A stretch of DNA of 64,000 bases, taken from assembly GCA_037893245.1 (NCBI GenBank), contig JBAIAA010001116.1:1-64000 (forward strand). The letters run 5' to 3'. A program made the translations under genes and the position numbers. This DNA is from Crossaster papposus. Lineage: Eukaryota > Echinodermata > Asteroidea > Velatida > Solasteridae. This document shows, one piece after another, positions 37,840-45,838 of the stretch. The notes beneath the pieces were generated by a model, which was given only the letters and a program-made list of their open reading frames with translations, was not told the origin of the DNA and did no database searches. The stretch's first letter is position 1, and each line of letters begins with the position of its first letter.

Positions 37840-38292
37840 ATGGCCCCGCGACACACGATTTTAAAATTATACAATTGTTGTATAAAAGTGTTGTACCAAG
37901 CTAACATCATGGAGTTTTTCAAAATCGTCGAAGCCATTGAAAAACGTGGGGGAAATGTCCAGTCGCTGGTTGACTGTCTACGACTATGCTGGCTAAGACT
38001 TAGTCCTCTTGACAAAAATCATGAAGAACTGAGATGTCTATATAACAAGATCGCCATATCGTTGTGGCGGCAGGGCCGTATACACGAAAAGGGGTTGCTA
38101 ATATGGAATGTTCCTTGTCACGAAGACACTTTACAGAAAAAGGCGGCCGAGGTTGTGAGGAGACAAATAACTTCCAGGATGGATAACAGAAGTCTGTACG
38201 ATTTTTTACACGCAGACGAAATACATCCTGCCCTCCAATCTCTCGAATTGCCCGTCCGCGTGAAGGAATATATTCAGTTTTGCAACCCCTAG
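37840..38292 (+). CDS. Polinton left-arm protein of unknown function
   Basis: This is an ORF of 150 residues, or 127 if the ATG at 37909 (context ATCATGG) is used. The shorter form starts MEFFKIVEAIEK and looks mostly helical, with a repeated Leu/Arg-rich pattern (LVDCLRLCWLRLSPL). A TATAAAAG at 37881-37888 sits too close to the second ATG to decide between the starts. I recognise no domain. Its position, first of three plus-strand genes on the arm opposite the capsid genes, is where related elements often keep fast-evolving accessory genes. Confidence 0.6.
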   Translation: MAPRHTILKLYNCCIKVLYQANIMEFFKIVEAIEKRGGNVQSLVDCLRLCWLRLSPLDKNHEELRCLYNKIAISLWRQGRIHEKGLLIWNVPCHEDTLQKKAAEVVRRQITSRMDNRSLYDFLHADEIHPALQSLELPVRVKEYIQFCNP

Positions 38293-38506
38293 ATAAACAC
38301 GAACGGCAACAGATCTCGAGTACCTGCACGAGCAAGTTTATTTCAATAAGTTAATGACTCACGCCCCGTTACCCTACGGGTCCAAGCAAGTTTCCCACAC
38401 GTCTATTTACTCACCTCTGATTGATCGATGAGTGTATGACGCCACGCCCCATTACCGAACACGTACGGACAAGATGCCCATACACACGTCCATGCACCTC
38501 GGCGCG

Positions 38507-38513
38507 TATATAA
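38507..38513 (+). promoter_or_regulatory. TATA box of the WW-PC4 gene
   Basis: TATATAA lies 85 bp upstream of the ATG at 38598. This would place a transcription start near 38535, with a leader of about 60 nt. Confidence 0.6.
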
Positions 38514-38597
38514 GTTGGATTTCCGAAGGTGGAATTCACTTACGCCGACAACCAAGATATTGAAGCAAGAGCTAATTATCCCGTATACATCCATACA

Positions 38598-39230
38598 ATG
38601 GCTGCTCTCCCGAAAGTTTCCACCGACCCAACCCAGAACTACAGCCCGGCACCGAATCCACCTCCTCCGTCGGCGGATGAAGGAGTTGAGACCGAAAACA
38701 CCCGTAATATTTCTCACGACATGTTCATTGCCGGTTGGCGTGAAGCCACGAATGGAAACGGCAAGGTGTACTATTTCAATATGTACACTCGACACAGCGT
38801 GTGGAACCTCCAAGATGTCCAGCAGCGTGAGCAGAAGATGGTGCCCGACAAACCCAAGTCCGACGTGCTGCTAGCCGCCATGAACGAACTGGGTACTGCT
38901 AAAGACGGCGCATCGGTACCACCGGCCGTGCCGATGAAGGACGTGAAGGGGAAAATACCCAGCAGAAAACGCCGATTCGAGCCCGATCCCGACCAGGAGG
39001 AGAACGAGAAAAAGGCCGTCAAGTTTCCCATCGGAGGTGAGCGTTACGTTACCGTGAAGCGTTTCAAGGGCCGTCCTTACGTCAATATCAGAGAATACTA
39101 CTGGAACGAATTCCACAGTAAGATGCTGGCGGGAAATAAGGGTCTGAACCTCCCTGCAGAACAGTGGCTGGAGTTGATGAGTCACGCCACCGACATCAAT
39201 GACGCGCTGAATAAAATAACTGACTCTTAA
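38598..39230 (+). CDS. WW-domain and PC4-domain fusion protein of the Polinton
   Basis: This 210-residue protein uses the ATG at 38598; the open frame extends upstream only through a GTG. Residues 42-71 form a WW domain with W47, the aromatic pair Y58-Y59, N61 and W69 (GWREATNGNGKVYYFN, then SVWN). A Pro-rich stretch (NPPPPS) precedes it. A basic SRKRR at 122-126 may be a nuclear signal. Residues 141-205 match the PC4/p15 coactivator fold that binds single-stranded DNA: GGERYVTVKRFKGRPYVNIR and then GLNLPAEQWLEL. Cellular PC4 acts at RNA polymerase II promoters and on melted DNA. WW domains bind Pro-rich or phospho-Ser-Pro peptides such as those of the polymerase CTD. The protein may recruit host transcription, or coat DNA during replication; both are inference. 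Confidence 0.88.
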   Translation: MAALPKVSTDPTQNYSPAPNPPPPSADEGVETENTRNISHDMFIAGWREATNGNGKVYYFNMYTRHSVWNLQDVQQREQKMVPDKPKSDVLLAAMNELGTAKDGASVPPAVPMKDVKGKIPSRKRRFEPDPDQEENEKKAVKFPIGGERYVTVKRFKGRPYVNIREYYWNEFHSKMLAGNKGLNLPAEQWLELMSHATDINDALNKITDS

Positions 39231-39303
39231 CTGTTACCTTTCTGTTTATGATCCAGAAGGTGACGTAGTGCTTTGTAGAGCACGGGTCAGACTACTCATC
39301 AAG

Positions 39304-39711
39304 ATGATTCTAGGTAAAATAATCAAGGAGCGCATAGTGCAGAGGGTGCATCGTATACAACGACAACTTCCCTGCAAAGGCTGTCTGGAGCACTGGGCCA
39401 GCCAAGATGACCACGCCTGTCTGTTTTTCGGCGACACGCCAGAGTATCACGTGGAGGACTTTGTTACCGAACATTATGAACATGTGGCGTCATCCTTAGA
39501 CGCGAATGAGATCATCGACATATTCTACGCCGTGGGTCACCTTTTGGTCGTCGTGGGCTTTACTTACGCGGACCTTACCAAAGAAACTCTGAACGGTATA
39601 ACTCAAGAAATCCTGCTGGGATGGGAAAACGAAACCAAAGACATCGCGCAAACTTTCAATTCGTATTCATTCCCCAACGTCACTGTACTCCTTGATTTTG
39701 TAATGGCGTGA
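39304..39711 (+). CDS. Polinton small protein with a CCHC-like metal site
   Basis: The first ATG of the open frame is at 39304, giving 135 residues. A compact motif has C24, C27, H37 and C39 (CKGCLEHWASQDDHAC), a likely zinc site. The rest is acidic and helical (FVTEHYEHVASSLDANEI). I recall similar short C-x2-C...SQxxHxC proteins near Polinton-type elements in aquatic invertebrates, but have no function to offer. It lies 73 bp after the WW-PC4 gene, so the two may share a transcript. The stop codon lies inside the first unit of a 131-bp tandem repeat. Confidence 0.7.
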   Translation: MILGKIIKERIVQRVHRIQRQLPCKGCLEHWASQDDHACLFFGDTPEYHVEDFVTEHYEHVASSLDANEIIDIFYAVGHLLVVVGFTYADLTKETLNGITQEILLGWENETKDIAQTFNSYSFPNVTVLLDFVMA

Positions 39712-40089
39712 GTAAAAGGATCGGTGTAACTAATACGCCTGTCCTCGTCCGTTACTTGTATTACCTGCGTTCAAATAATAATCTGAATTGTAAGACACGT
39801 AGCTGTTGTCGTTAAATTAGTGTTGATTTTGTAATTGCTCGAGTAAAAGAATCGGTGTAACAAATACGCCTTTCCTCGTCCGTTAATTGTATTACCTGCG
39901 TTCAAATAATAATCTGAAATGTAAGACACGTAGTTGTTGTCGTTAAAGTAGTGTTGATTTTGTAATGGTTCGAGTAAAAGGATCGGTGTAACAAATACGC
40001 CTTTCCTCGTTTATTAATTGTATAACCTGCGTTCGAATAATAATACGAAAGGTAAAACATATAGTTGTTGTCATTAAAGTAGTTTTCAA
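39697..40089. repeat. 131-bp tandem repeat, three copies
   Basis: Units start at 39697, 39828 and 39959 (TTTTGTAATGG or TTTTGTAATTG, followed by CGAGTAAAAGGATCGGTGTA). The first unit begins within the last codons of the CCHC gene, so that gene's 3' end is the likely seed. Copies differ by about 5-10%. Confidence 0.93.
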
Positions 40090-40299
40090 ACAAGAATTGA
40101 ACCTCCCGTGTCTATCGTCCGTTTCTGTTATAGGTGTGTCGTTATTAATAATATTGGTTTAAAGGGGCCGTAAATATATATATATATTTATTAGTTATAA
40201 AGAAAATTGAAAAGTACTTATAATTGAAAGAGCGGGGCCGGATTTAACTTCTGAAGATTGTGAAAAGGGGTTAGACGGAGACCATGAACAACGCTTAAT

Positions 40300-40578
40300 A
40301 AAAACCACGAAAGATGTATTTATAGCCGGGGTACAAATTTTATTAAGTATACAACGCTCTGTTGCCATATACGCTACTTATCAATACAGTACTTAAAAAA
40401 CCACAAAAAACAACACGGTAGTCTAAAATATACACGAGCTGAGTATACTACACTCCTTCCATATTATACCAAGGACTCTGGACTCTGTCGAGAGCCGAGT
40501 ATACAACGCTCTGTTGACGTATCGCCACTAATCGCTACAGTACTTAAAATTATAGATAACCACGTACAGGAGCTGGGT
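40300..40578. repeat. Repeat in the convergent region next to the protease gene
   Basis: AGTATACAACGCTCTGTTG occurs at 40354 and 40499, and TATTATACCAA followed by GGACTCTG or AGACTTTG occurs twice about 130 bp apart. The second half of the repeat reaches the 3' end of the protease gene. The area separates the two convergent gene sets. Confidence 0.75.
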
Positions 40579-41109
40579 TTACGCTCCTTGCCTATTATAC
40601 CAAAGACTTTGAACTCTGTCGAGTAAGGAAAGACATGTCGTACACCTTTGCGTTAACGCCGGGAAAATTTGTTTGGATAAACTCGTTGACCGCAATATCA
40701 TTCCCCCTTTTATCGGTTGAAAAAAACCAAAGAGAGTGTCCGTGTCAATATCTCGACAACGGTGTAATAAGAAAAACAGGGAATATTGACCGCATACAGC
40801 CGACAGAGGGCCCTGTAAATTAATGCGATTATGTACAGTCCGACGAGCGTTCTTGTTTAGGAAAGTTTCGATAGACGGCAGGCTCGGGGGTTGTCCGTAA
40901 GAATCGAAATATTCTCCCACGCCGTCCCCGGTGATGTAAATGGCCACCCAGTGCTGTCCCGGCTTGGTTGAGGGATCCGTGTTGACGACGATGGCGCTGG
41001 GATGCGGGAGATGATGTCTCGGTAATCGGTCGCTAGCAAACACTCCCCTGAAGACTTGACGGGTAAAGCGGTCACGCTTTAAGATCGACGTTATTTCGTC
41101 GGTGTCCAT
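40579..41109 (-). CDS. Adenain-like cysteine protease (Polinton PRO)
   Basis: This 176-residue protein has the order of the C5 (adenain) protease family: H53 in GQHWVAIYI, D69 in YFDSYGQPP, Q99 and C106 in VCGQYSLFFLLH. Such enzymes cleave virion precursor proteins during particle maturation. Length and motif order are as expected for the Polinton protease. It is the last gene of the minus-strand cluster, starting 12 bp after the capsid gene's stop. All catalytic residues are present, so it looks intact. Confidence 0.92.
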   Translation of the reverse strand: MDTDEITSILKRDRFTRQVFRGVFASDRLPRHHLPHPSAIVVNTDPSTKPGQHWVAIYITGDGVGEYFDSYGQPPSLPSIETFLNKNARRTVHNRINLQGPLSAVCGQYSLFFLLHRCRDIDTDTLFGFFQPIKGGMILRSTSLSKQIFPALTQRCTTCLSLLDRVQSLWYNRQGA

Positions 41110-41120
41110 GGTCGTTTCGT

Positions 41121-42452
41121 CTAGCTGTTGTAGTCGAAGATGATGTTACGAGATTGATCAATTTCTAAGATGTTGTTGAACTCGGCATAGATGATGATGT
41201 TGATGGTCTCGTCGAGGGGCTCGGCAAAGTGCATGTCCAGACGAAGGTTTCCATGCTTCACCAAGCTGAAGTGGCCGCCGCACGCCAAGTCGGGGGTCAG
41301 GTCGAAGGCGTACAGTGTATACCCGTCGGGGTATTCGTCAAGACTGATGTCGTTACCTTCGTTCATGTACATTTTATCCATACCGGAGAACAGCGTGTGG
41401 TAGGCTCCGACGCAGTTCTTCCTATTTTGGGCGAAATCGGGTTTCAGAGGGGTGTGGGGAATCTGATCGCCGTTGACGTGCACCGTCACGTAGTTGACGT
41501 TGAAATGCTGGAAGTTGAACGGGTTTTTAGCATACGACCCATTGAAGGCGACGTTGGATACGCAACCCACCACGATTCTGTTGGGTAACTGTCCCAAGAA
41601 CACGTGATCTTGAGTGAGTGTAAGGTTTCCCCTCGGTACGGACATCATTTTACAGACGACGCGTCGGAGGGGATACTTGGCGGTCCCTTTCTCCAGAGCT
41701 TTGATGTGACCGAGCATCACCGCGGAGCTGACCGTGACCCTCCTTACAAACAGAGACGCGTCCATAATCTTTATCTTGTAGGCGGGGTTGTCCCCGGAAG
41801 CCATGAGACAAAATGCGTCGCTGCTGGGAATCAGTTTTATTTTCAGATTAACTCCGTTAATCAAATGTTTGTCTTGGAAGAACAAATCTCCGTGTATAGG
41901 CCCGATCAGGTCTACGGTTCGACTGTTCATGATGCGCCTGCGTCTCCTTTTCAAGCCCAAGTTTGTTTCCGCGTCACCCGCAGTACAGTTGACGTTATCC
42001 ATCTTGCCAGCGGTGTCTTTACTCCAACCCGAAGCCGTCAGCTGCGATGTCTTGGCACCCCTGTCGTAACTGAGCAACGTTTCGATAATGGCTCTGTACG
42101 GGTACGTGGGAGTGGAGGCAGAAATAAGTTGCTCATTCAGGGTCACGTCGACTTGACTGAAGAGGGTCTGTAAAAACAGGTTGCACGGACCGACCACGTC
42201 CGCTTCAACCAGATTGGTGCCGTCCCCCTTGGTCACCTTCACCCTGACGTAGAGTTGAGTCTGGGAGGGGTCGATGTATTCCTCGCTCGAACCGGGGACA
42301 ACAAACTGGATGGGACCTCCGTCGGCGATATTAGAGATGGGGTGGTACTCCACATACTGTCCCTTTTCTATGCTAGTCTGGGTGGGCGGTAGATTAAATA
42401 GATCGAGTTCACTCTTTGTGCACTCTTCCGAGTGATCGTGTAGCAGTGCCAT
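41121..42452 (-). CDS. Major capsid protein (double jelly-roll)
   Basis: This 443-residue protein has the start usual for Polinton major capsid proteins: a short acidic head, then DLFNLPPTQTSIEKGQYVEY and IQFVVPGSSEEYIDPSQTQL. GPCNLFLQTLFSQVDVTLN and a C-terminal YAFDLTPDLACGG segment follow. Invertebrate genome annotations often call this family 'F54H12.2-like'. It would form the hexameric capsomers of a virus-like particle. The frame is complete, with no stops or shifts. A TATA-like TATAAAAC lies about 100 bp upstream (42551-42558, minus strand), inside the preceding gene. Confidence 0.92.
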   Translation of the reverse strand: MALLHDHSEECTKSELDLFNLPPTQTSIEKGQYVEYHPISNIADGGPIQFVVPGSSEEYIDPSQTQLYVRVKVTKGDGTNLVEADVVGPCNLFLQTLFSQVDVTLNEQLISASTPTYPYRAIIETLLSYDRGAKTSQLTASGWSKDTAGKMDNVNCTAGDAETNLGLKRRRRRIMNSRTVDLIGPIHGDLFFQDKHLINGVNLKIKLIPSSDAFCLMASGDNPAYKIKIMDASLFVRRVTVSSAVMLGHIKALEKGTAKYPLRRVVCKMMSVPRGNLTLTQDHVFLGQLPNRIVVGCVSNVAFNGSYAKNPFNFQHFNVNYVTVHVNGDQIPHTPLKPDFAQNRKNCVGAYHTLFSGMDKMYMNEGNDISLDEYPDGYTLYAFDLTPDLACGGHFSLVKHGNLRLDMHFAEPLDETINIIIYAEFNNILEIDQSRNIIFDYNS

Positions 42453-42476
42453 GGTGGAGCGGTAGTCTCGGAGCGG

Positions 42477-42902
42477 CTAATCGAAGATGTCGAGTGATCG
42501 TCTCGGTCGCTTCCCAGATGTGGAAGTGGCCCTTTTCCGATTGTTTTTTCGTTTTATACCCTGCCTAGCCGGTCGGGTCGGTCGGGAATCCGCCTTCTGA
42601 ATTGCTCGTTTAGCCATACGACGTCCGGTCTGTTTGAATCTCGATTGTGCCGCCGATTTTATGTTCTTCCCTTCCAGAGCGTCCTGTGCGACTCCCAAGC
42701 CGGTGCGGAGGGCTTGCCGGCCCAGTGTCTTGGCCCCATGCTTGATCAGGGGCATGGCCGTTCGGAATAGTCCACCCAATATATTTCCGAGACCGAAGCC
42801 TTTCTGAGTGGGGGCGGCGTGAAAAACGGGGTAGCCACGCCCGACCTGTCGGGTGTAATGATCCACATAGTGTCCGGGGTGGGATAAGAAACGGCCTCTC
42901 AT
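42477..42902 (-). CDS. pX/pVI-like core or membrane-active virion protein
   Basis: This 141-residue protein has a Gly-rich amphipathic stretch (GFGLGNILGGLFRTAMPL), then LGRQALRTGLGVAQDAL. A strongly basic C-terminal half (RQGIKRKNNRKRA, GKRPRR) follows. This layout recalls adenovirus-type minor core proteins, which bind DNA or disrupt membranes, and the same gene is common in adintovirus-like elements between penton and major capsid genes. Its neighbours here are exactly those genes. Confidence 0.78.
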   Translation of the reverse strand: MRGRFLSHPGHYVDHYTRQVGRGYPVFHAAPTQKGFGLGNILGGLFRTAMPLIKHGAKTLGRQALRTGLGVAQDALEGKNIKSAAQSRFKQTGRRMAKRAIQKADSRPTRPARQGIKRKNNRKRATSTSGKRPRRSLDIFD

Positions 42903-42923
42903 GATGTCGGTCGGTCGTTTCGA

Positions 42924-43667
42924 TTAGTTGAAGTACGCGGAGCGACTCTTTCTAAAGTGTAGTTTCGCTATGACCTTCCCGCCGACGAATGGGATATAGT
43001 GGCCTAAGTCGTCCCTTATATCTATGTTGATGGTGTTGATGAATTTCTGTTTGAGGGGAACGTAATGCGGACTGTCGTACGTCATCGTTACGATATCCCC
43101 GTACTCGCCTTGCACGCTCACATTTCGTAAAAGAGGTGCTCTCGTGTCGCCGACGATGTTGTATTCGATGATGTTGGTGTACACGAATAGGCTGTGGATT
43201 TGCTTCAGATCCACGGAGCTGTCTGACTTCTCTGTACCGGTGATAGTCACTCCCTTGTTAAAACCCAACAGGTGAGCCAGACGTTTGACAAAAGTAATGC
43301 TGATGCCTTCCTCCGTTTTGATAACTACTTTTTGAAGATATTTGTTGTACTTGATGCGTATTTTGTCGCCGTGTTCGATAGAGGGCGTAATCTTTGCGAT
43401 TAATTCGTCGGGTGTCTGGTAAAACCCCTCGGGAATGTGGTGAAGATGTACGCCTCCGTCAACCTCTTCGGCGTTGCAGTAGATGTGATTGTGACCTTCT
43501 GCGATGTTGAGCCACCGGCGGGGATAACTTATCTCGGCGAGACACACCTCCCATTTTCCCTCGAACGACAGAGCAGAGGGTAGATTTACGCTGTAGTGAC
43601 TCAGCGCGTTGTCCGGGTAGGTATCCATGCTGCTGTTGCTGGGGAGCGTCACGTAAAAGGAATCCAT
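42924..43667 (-). CDS. Minor capsid (penton-like, single jelly-roll) protein
   Basis: This 247-residue protein begins MDSFYVTLPSNSSMDTYPDN and has KWEVCLAEISYPRRW, a signature of Polinton minor capsid proteins. It then has a beta-rich body and FINTINIDIRDDLGHYIPF near the end. It would occupy the capsid vertices. The frame is complete. A TATA box (TATATAAT, 43719-43726 on the minus strand) lies 52-59 bp upstream of the ATG. Confidence 0.9.
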   Translation of the reverse strand: MDSFYVTLPSNSSMDTYPDNALSHYSVNLPSALSFEGKWEVCLAEISYPRRWLNIAEGHNHIYCNAEEVDGGVHLHHIPEGFYQTPDELIAKITPSIEHGDKIRIKYNKYLQKVVIKTEEGISITFVKRLAHLLGFNKGVTITGTEKSDSSVDLKQIHSLFVYTNIIEYNIVGDTRAPLLRNVSVQGEYGDIVTMTYDSPHYVPLKQKFINTINIDIRDDLGHYIPFVGGKVIAKLHFRKSRSAYFN

Positions 43668-43718
43668 CTCGAGGCCCTCTCGCGCGTCAAATGGCGCCCG
43701 GCGATCCGTAGGTCGCGT

Positions 43719-43726
43719 ATTATATA
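43719..43726 (-). promoter_or_regulatory. TATA box before the penton gene
   Basis: TATATAAT on the minus strand, 52-59 bp before the ATG. It overlaps the very end of the chromodomain frame. Confidence 0.6.
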
Positions 43727-43977
43727 CCGACTAGCCCCCTCACCCAGCTATTGAACTTGTCGGGATAACCGAGCCACTTCACAAAATATTCCGTCACACC
43801 GCGACGCTTTTTAGTGCGTAACACTTTCTCTACTTCGTACATGTCATCCCTTTTGTCGACTCTTTGTAGTTCGTGTTCGTAAAAAGTGCCCTTCACTTCT
43901 TCGCCGTCGTAATCCGTCAACTTGTACACCGGGGGGTCCCGGGGAATTCTTTCGCCGACTGTAAAAAGCTCGGTGGT
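43720..43977 (-). pseudogene. Integrase chromodomain segment, cut off by a TGA
   Basis: Directly downstream of the integrase stop and in the same frame, an open segment encodes a spacer (ELFTVGERIPRDPPVYKL) and a chromodomain (MYEVEKVLRT, EYFVKWLGYPDKFNSWV). Polinton integrases normally carry this domain as their C-terminal end, where it may read histone methylation. Here the TGA at 43978-43980 separates it. It could be expressed only by readthrough or from an internal ATG. Confidence 0.88.
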
Positions 43978-44790
43978 TCAGTTGGGGAGATAACCCTTAC
44001 TGAACGTTCTCGCCGCAATACTTATGCGGACCGTATCCCCCACGTTAAACTTGAAGGTGGTGACGACGGACCGTTCGTCGTTGGGGGCGCCATACAGCGT
44101 GCGCCAAACGACCTCGGAGTTTGCGGGGGTGACGGAGGTCGGCGTTCTCTTTATACTCCTGTGAAACGAGTGGTTGTAGGCGGCCACCAGCTCGGGTAAT
44201 ACGGCCGCGTAGGCGTAGGTGTTTCGGGCCGTGAAGTATTTCCACATTTTTGTTTTCAGAGTCCTGTTAAACCTCTCCACCACGCTGGCTATTGTTTCGT
44301 TGTGAGTGGTAAAGAATTCGATGTTCTTCTTTGTCAAGAAATTCTGAAATTTGCGGTTTGTAAACTCGGTACCTTTATCCGTCTGGAGGAGGCGCGGCTT
44401 ACGTCCATCCCGTAAAATTCGCTCAAAGGCCTTTATTAGCGACGCCCCCGTCTTATCCTCGAGGGGGACGACCCAGGCGAACTTGGAAAATATGTCGATG
44501 CACGTAAGTAAATATTTGCGACCGTCGTTGTGCCGAGATAACGAAGTCAGGTCTACCAGATCCGCCTGCCACTGATGATCGATGCCACCCACGATGACCC
44601 GATTTCGTTTGAACCGTCTCCGGATGGGTTTATGTAGCGTATAAGTAGGTTGTTGACGCAACCATCTAACGACCCGCTTCCTGCTGATGTCCACTCCGTC
44701 TTTTTGAATTGCGCGGTAGACAGCATCCACACCACCGAAACCAGAAGGATGGTTTGTGTCGTAATACACCTTCTTCAGATACTCCTCCAT
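43978..44790 (-). CDS. Polinton integrase (retroviral-type), ending at a premature TGA
   Basis: This 270-residue protein contains a helix-turn-helix-like N-terminal part (VYRAIQKDGVDISRKRVVRW) and an RNase-H-fold core. The DDE residues are in QWQADLVDL, LLQTDKGTEF and ASVVERFNRTLK. An SH3-like segment (FNVGDTVRISI) follows. It would insert the element's DNA ends into the chromosome. The stop falls where the protein should continue into the chromodomain: the next codons are open in the same frame for another 85 residues. One base change is enough to explain the break, so the loss looks recent. Confidence 0.93.
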   Translation of the reverse strand: MEEYLKKVYYDTNHPSGFGGVDAVYRAIQKDGVDISRKRVVRWLRQQPTYTLHKPIRRRFKRNRVIVGGIDHQWQADLVDLTSLSRHNDGRKYLLTCIDIFSKFAWVVPLEDKTGASLIKAFERILRDGRKPRLLQTDKGTEFTNRKFQNFLTKKNIEFFTTHNETIASVVERFNRTLKTKMWKYFTARNTYAYAAVLPELVAAYNHSFHRSIKRTPTSVTPANSEVVWRTLYGAPNDERSVVTTFKFNVGDTVRISIAARTFSKGYLPN

Positions 44791-44953
44791 CGATGAAATT
44801 TGAATCTTTGATGACGAGCGTGCTGTTGCAACACACCCACAGACAACGGAGTTTTTTAAGTATATTTGGCGGTGTGCACTCCGGTTTTGGCGGACAACAC
44901 TCCATGGCGAAAGCGGGGCTTCTAATGAAGGACGGGAGGGGGCGGTGGTTTAC

Positions 44954-45463
44954 TTATAACGCCGTCCACTTTGGTTTCCGGGTGGAATAGAGTCGTTTGA
45001 TTTTCTTCTTCTTGGCCGCAAACAAAGGGAGTTTCTTTTTCTTGACCGGAAGATGGGATGCGGTCGCGAACAATTGTTGTAATCCTTCGTAATTTACGTC
45101 TTCGTCGTCGTCTAGCGCTTCCTTCAGGGCCACTTTGAGTGAGGTTTTTTTCTCGGTCGCTTTAATCGGTGGCTCTTTCGTCAACAGGGGAGGTCCGTCC
45201 AACGCGGTGGCATGTTCGTCCTTGAGGGTCATAGACAGGGGAGCCGTCCTCTGTCTGTTTAACGCGATATACCTCTGAAGGGCCTGTTGGTACAGCTTGA
45301 TTTTTTCCCCCTCCGACAGATCCTGTCTTTCGAGCAACTTTCTCATGTCGGCGTCCAAACCGTGCACGACGCGGGTGATCGGCGTTTGCTCCAATCGTCT
45401 AGATGCCTGCATTCTCGCCATAGTGTCTTGCGGTATCAGCACCATTTTCTTCGCGTGCTCCAT
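44954..45463 (-). CDS. Conserved Polinton protein of unknown function
   Basis: This 169-residue protein has a start typical of a family I have seen beside Polinton integrases (MVLIPQDTMARMQ). A helical segment (LSEGEKIKLYQQALQRYIAL), an acidic middle (EALDDDEDVNYEGLQQLF) and a very basic tail (AAKKKKIKRLYSTRKPKW) follow. It could be a core or scaffold protein; the basic tail suggests nucleic acid contact. It starts 6 bp downstream of the preceding 108-residue gene's stop. Confidence 0.7.
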   Translation of the reverse strand: MEHAKKMVLIPQDTMARMQASRRLEQTPITRVVHGLDADMRKLLERQDLSEGEKIKLYQQALQRYIALNRQRTAPLSMTLKDEHATALDGPPLLTKEPPIKATEKKTSLKVALKEALDDDEDVNYEGLQQLFATASHLPVKKKKLPLFAAKKKKIKRLYSTRKPKWTAL

Positions 45464-45468
45464 GACGT

Positions 45469-45795
45469 TTACTTGAATAGCAGACCACCCAGAGCGCTCA
45501 ACACCGGCGTCAGCAATGCACCCAAAAAACCTCCCTTCTGTTTCAAAGCTTTCTTCTTTTTCTGCAGGCTCGTCCTCCCGTGGGTCAGCGCTCTCAATTG
45601 CCCCTTGTGTCTTCTCAGTCTGTTTCTCTCGGCGGGTGTCAGGGAAACGTTACCGTTTAAAACGTTGAGGGCGCACTCACAGAGACAGGTGACGAGGTCG
45701 TTGTCGGCTCCGTCAATCACTCCCTGGCGCTGTTTGTTGGAACCCTTTGCTAATACGTGCAGGTATGGAGCGTGCTTGTGCACGCGACGAGACAT
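45469..45795 (-). CDS. Small basic Polinton protein with hydrophobic C-terminus
   Basis: This 108-residue protein has NGNVSLTPAERNRLRRHK and a Lys-rich linker. It ends with a hydrophobic, Gly-rich segment (GGFLGALLTPVLSALGGLLF) that looks membrane-active. I recall the pattern as common in Polinton-type elements of invertebrates. A minor virion protein acting on membranes is plausible but unproven. TATAAAAT at 45831-45838 (minus strand) lies about 36-43 bp upstream of the ATG, inside the ATPase gene's last codons. Confidence 0.75.
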   Translation of the reverse strand: MSRRVHKHAPYLHVLAKGSNKQRQGVIDGADNDLVTCLCECALNVLNGNVSLTPAERNRLRRHKGQLRALTHGRTSLQKKKKALKQKGGFLGALLTPVLSALGGLLFK

Positions 45796-45830
45796 CTTTA
45801 CGAATGAAACACCGACGCGGGAGCGACGTT

Positions 45831-45838
45831 ATTTTATA
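45831..45838 (-). promoter_or_regulatory. TATA box before the 108-residue gene
   Basis: TATAAAAT on the minus strand, overlapping the stop region of the ATPase gene. Confidence 0.6.
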
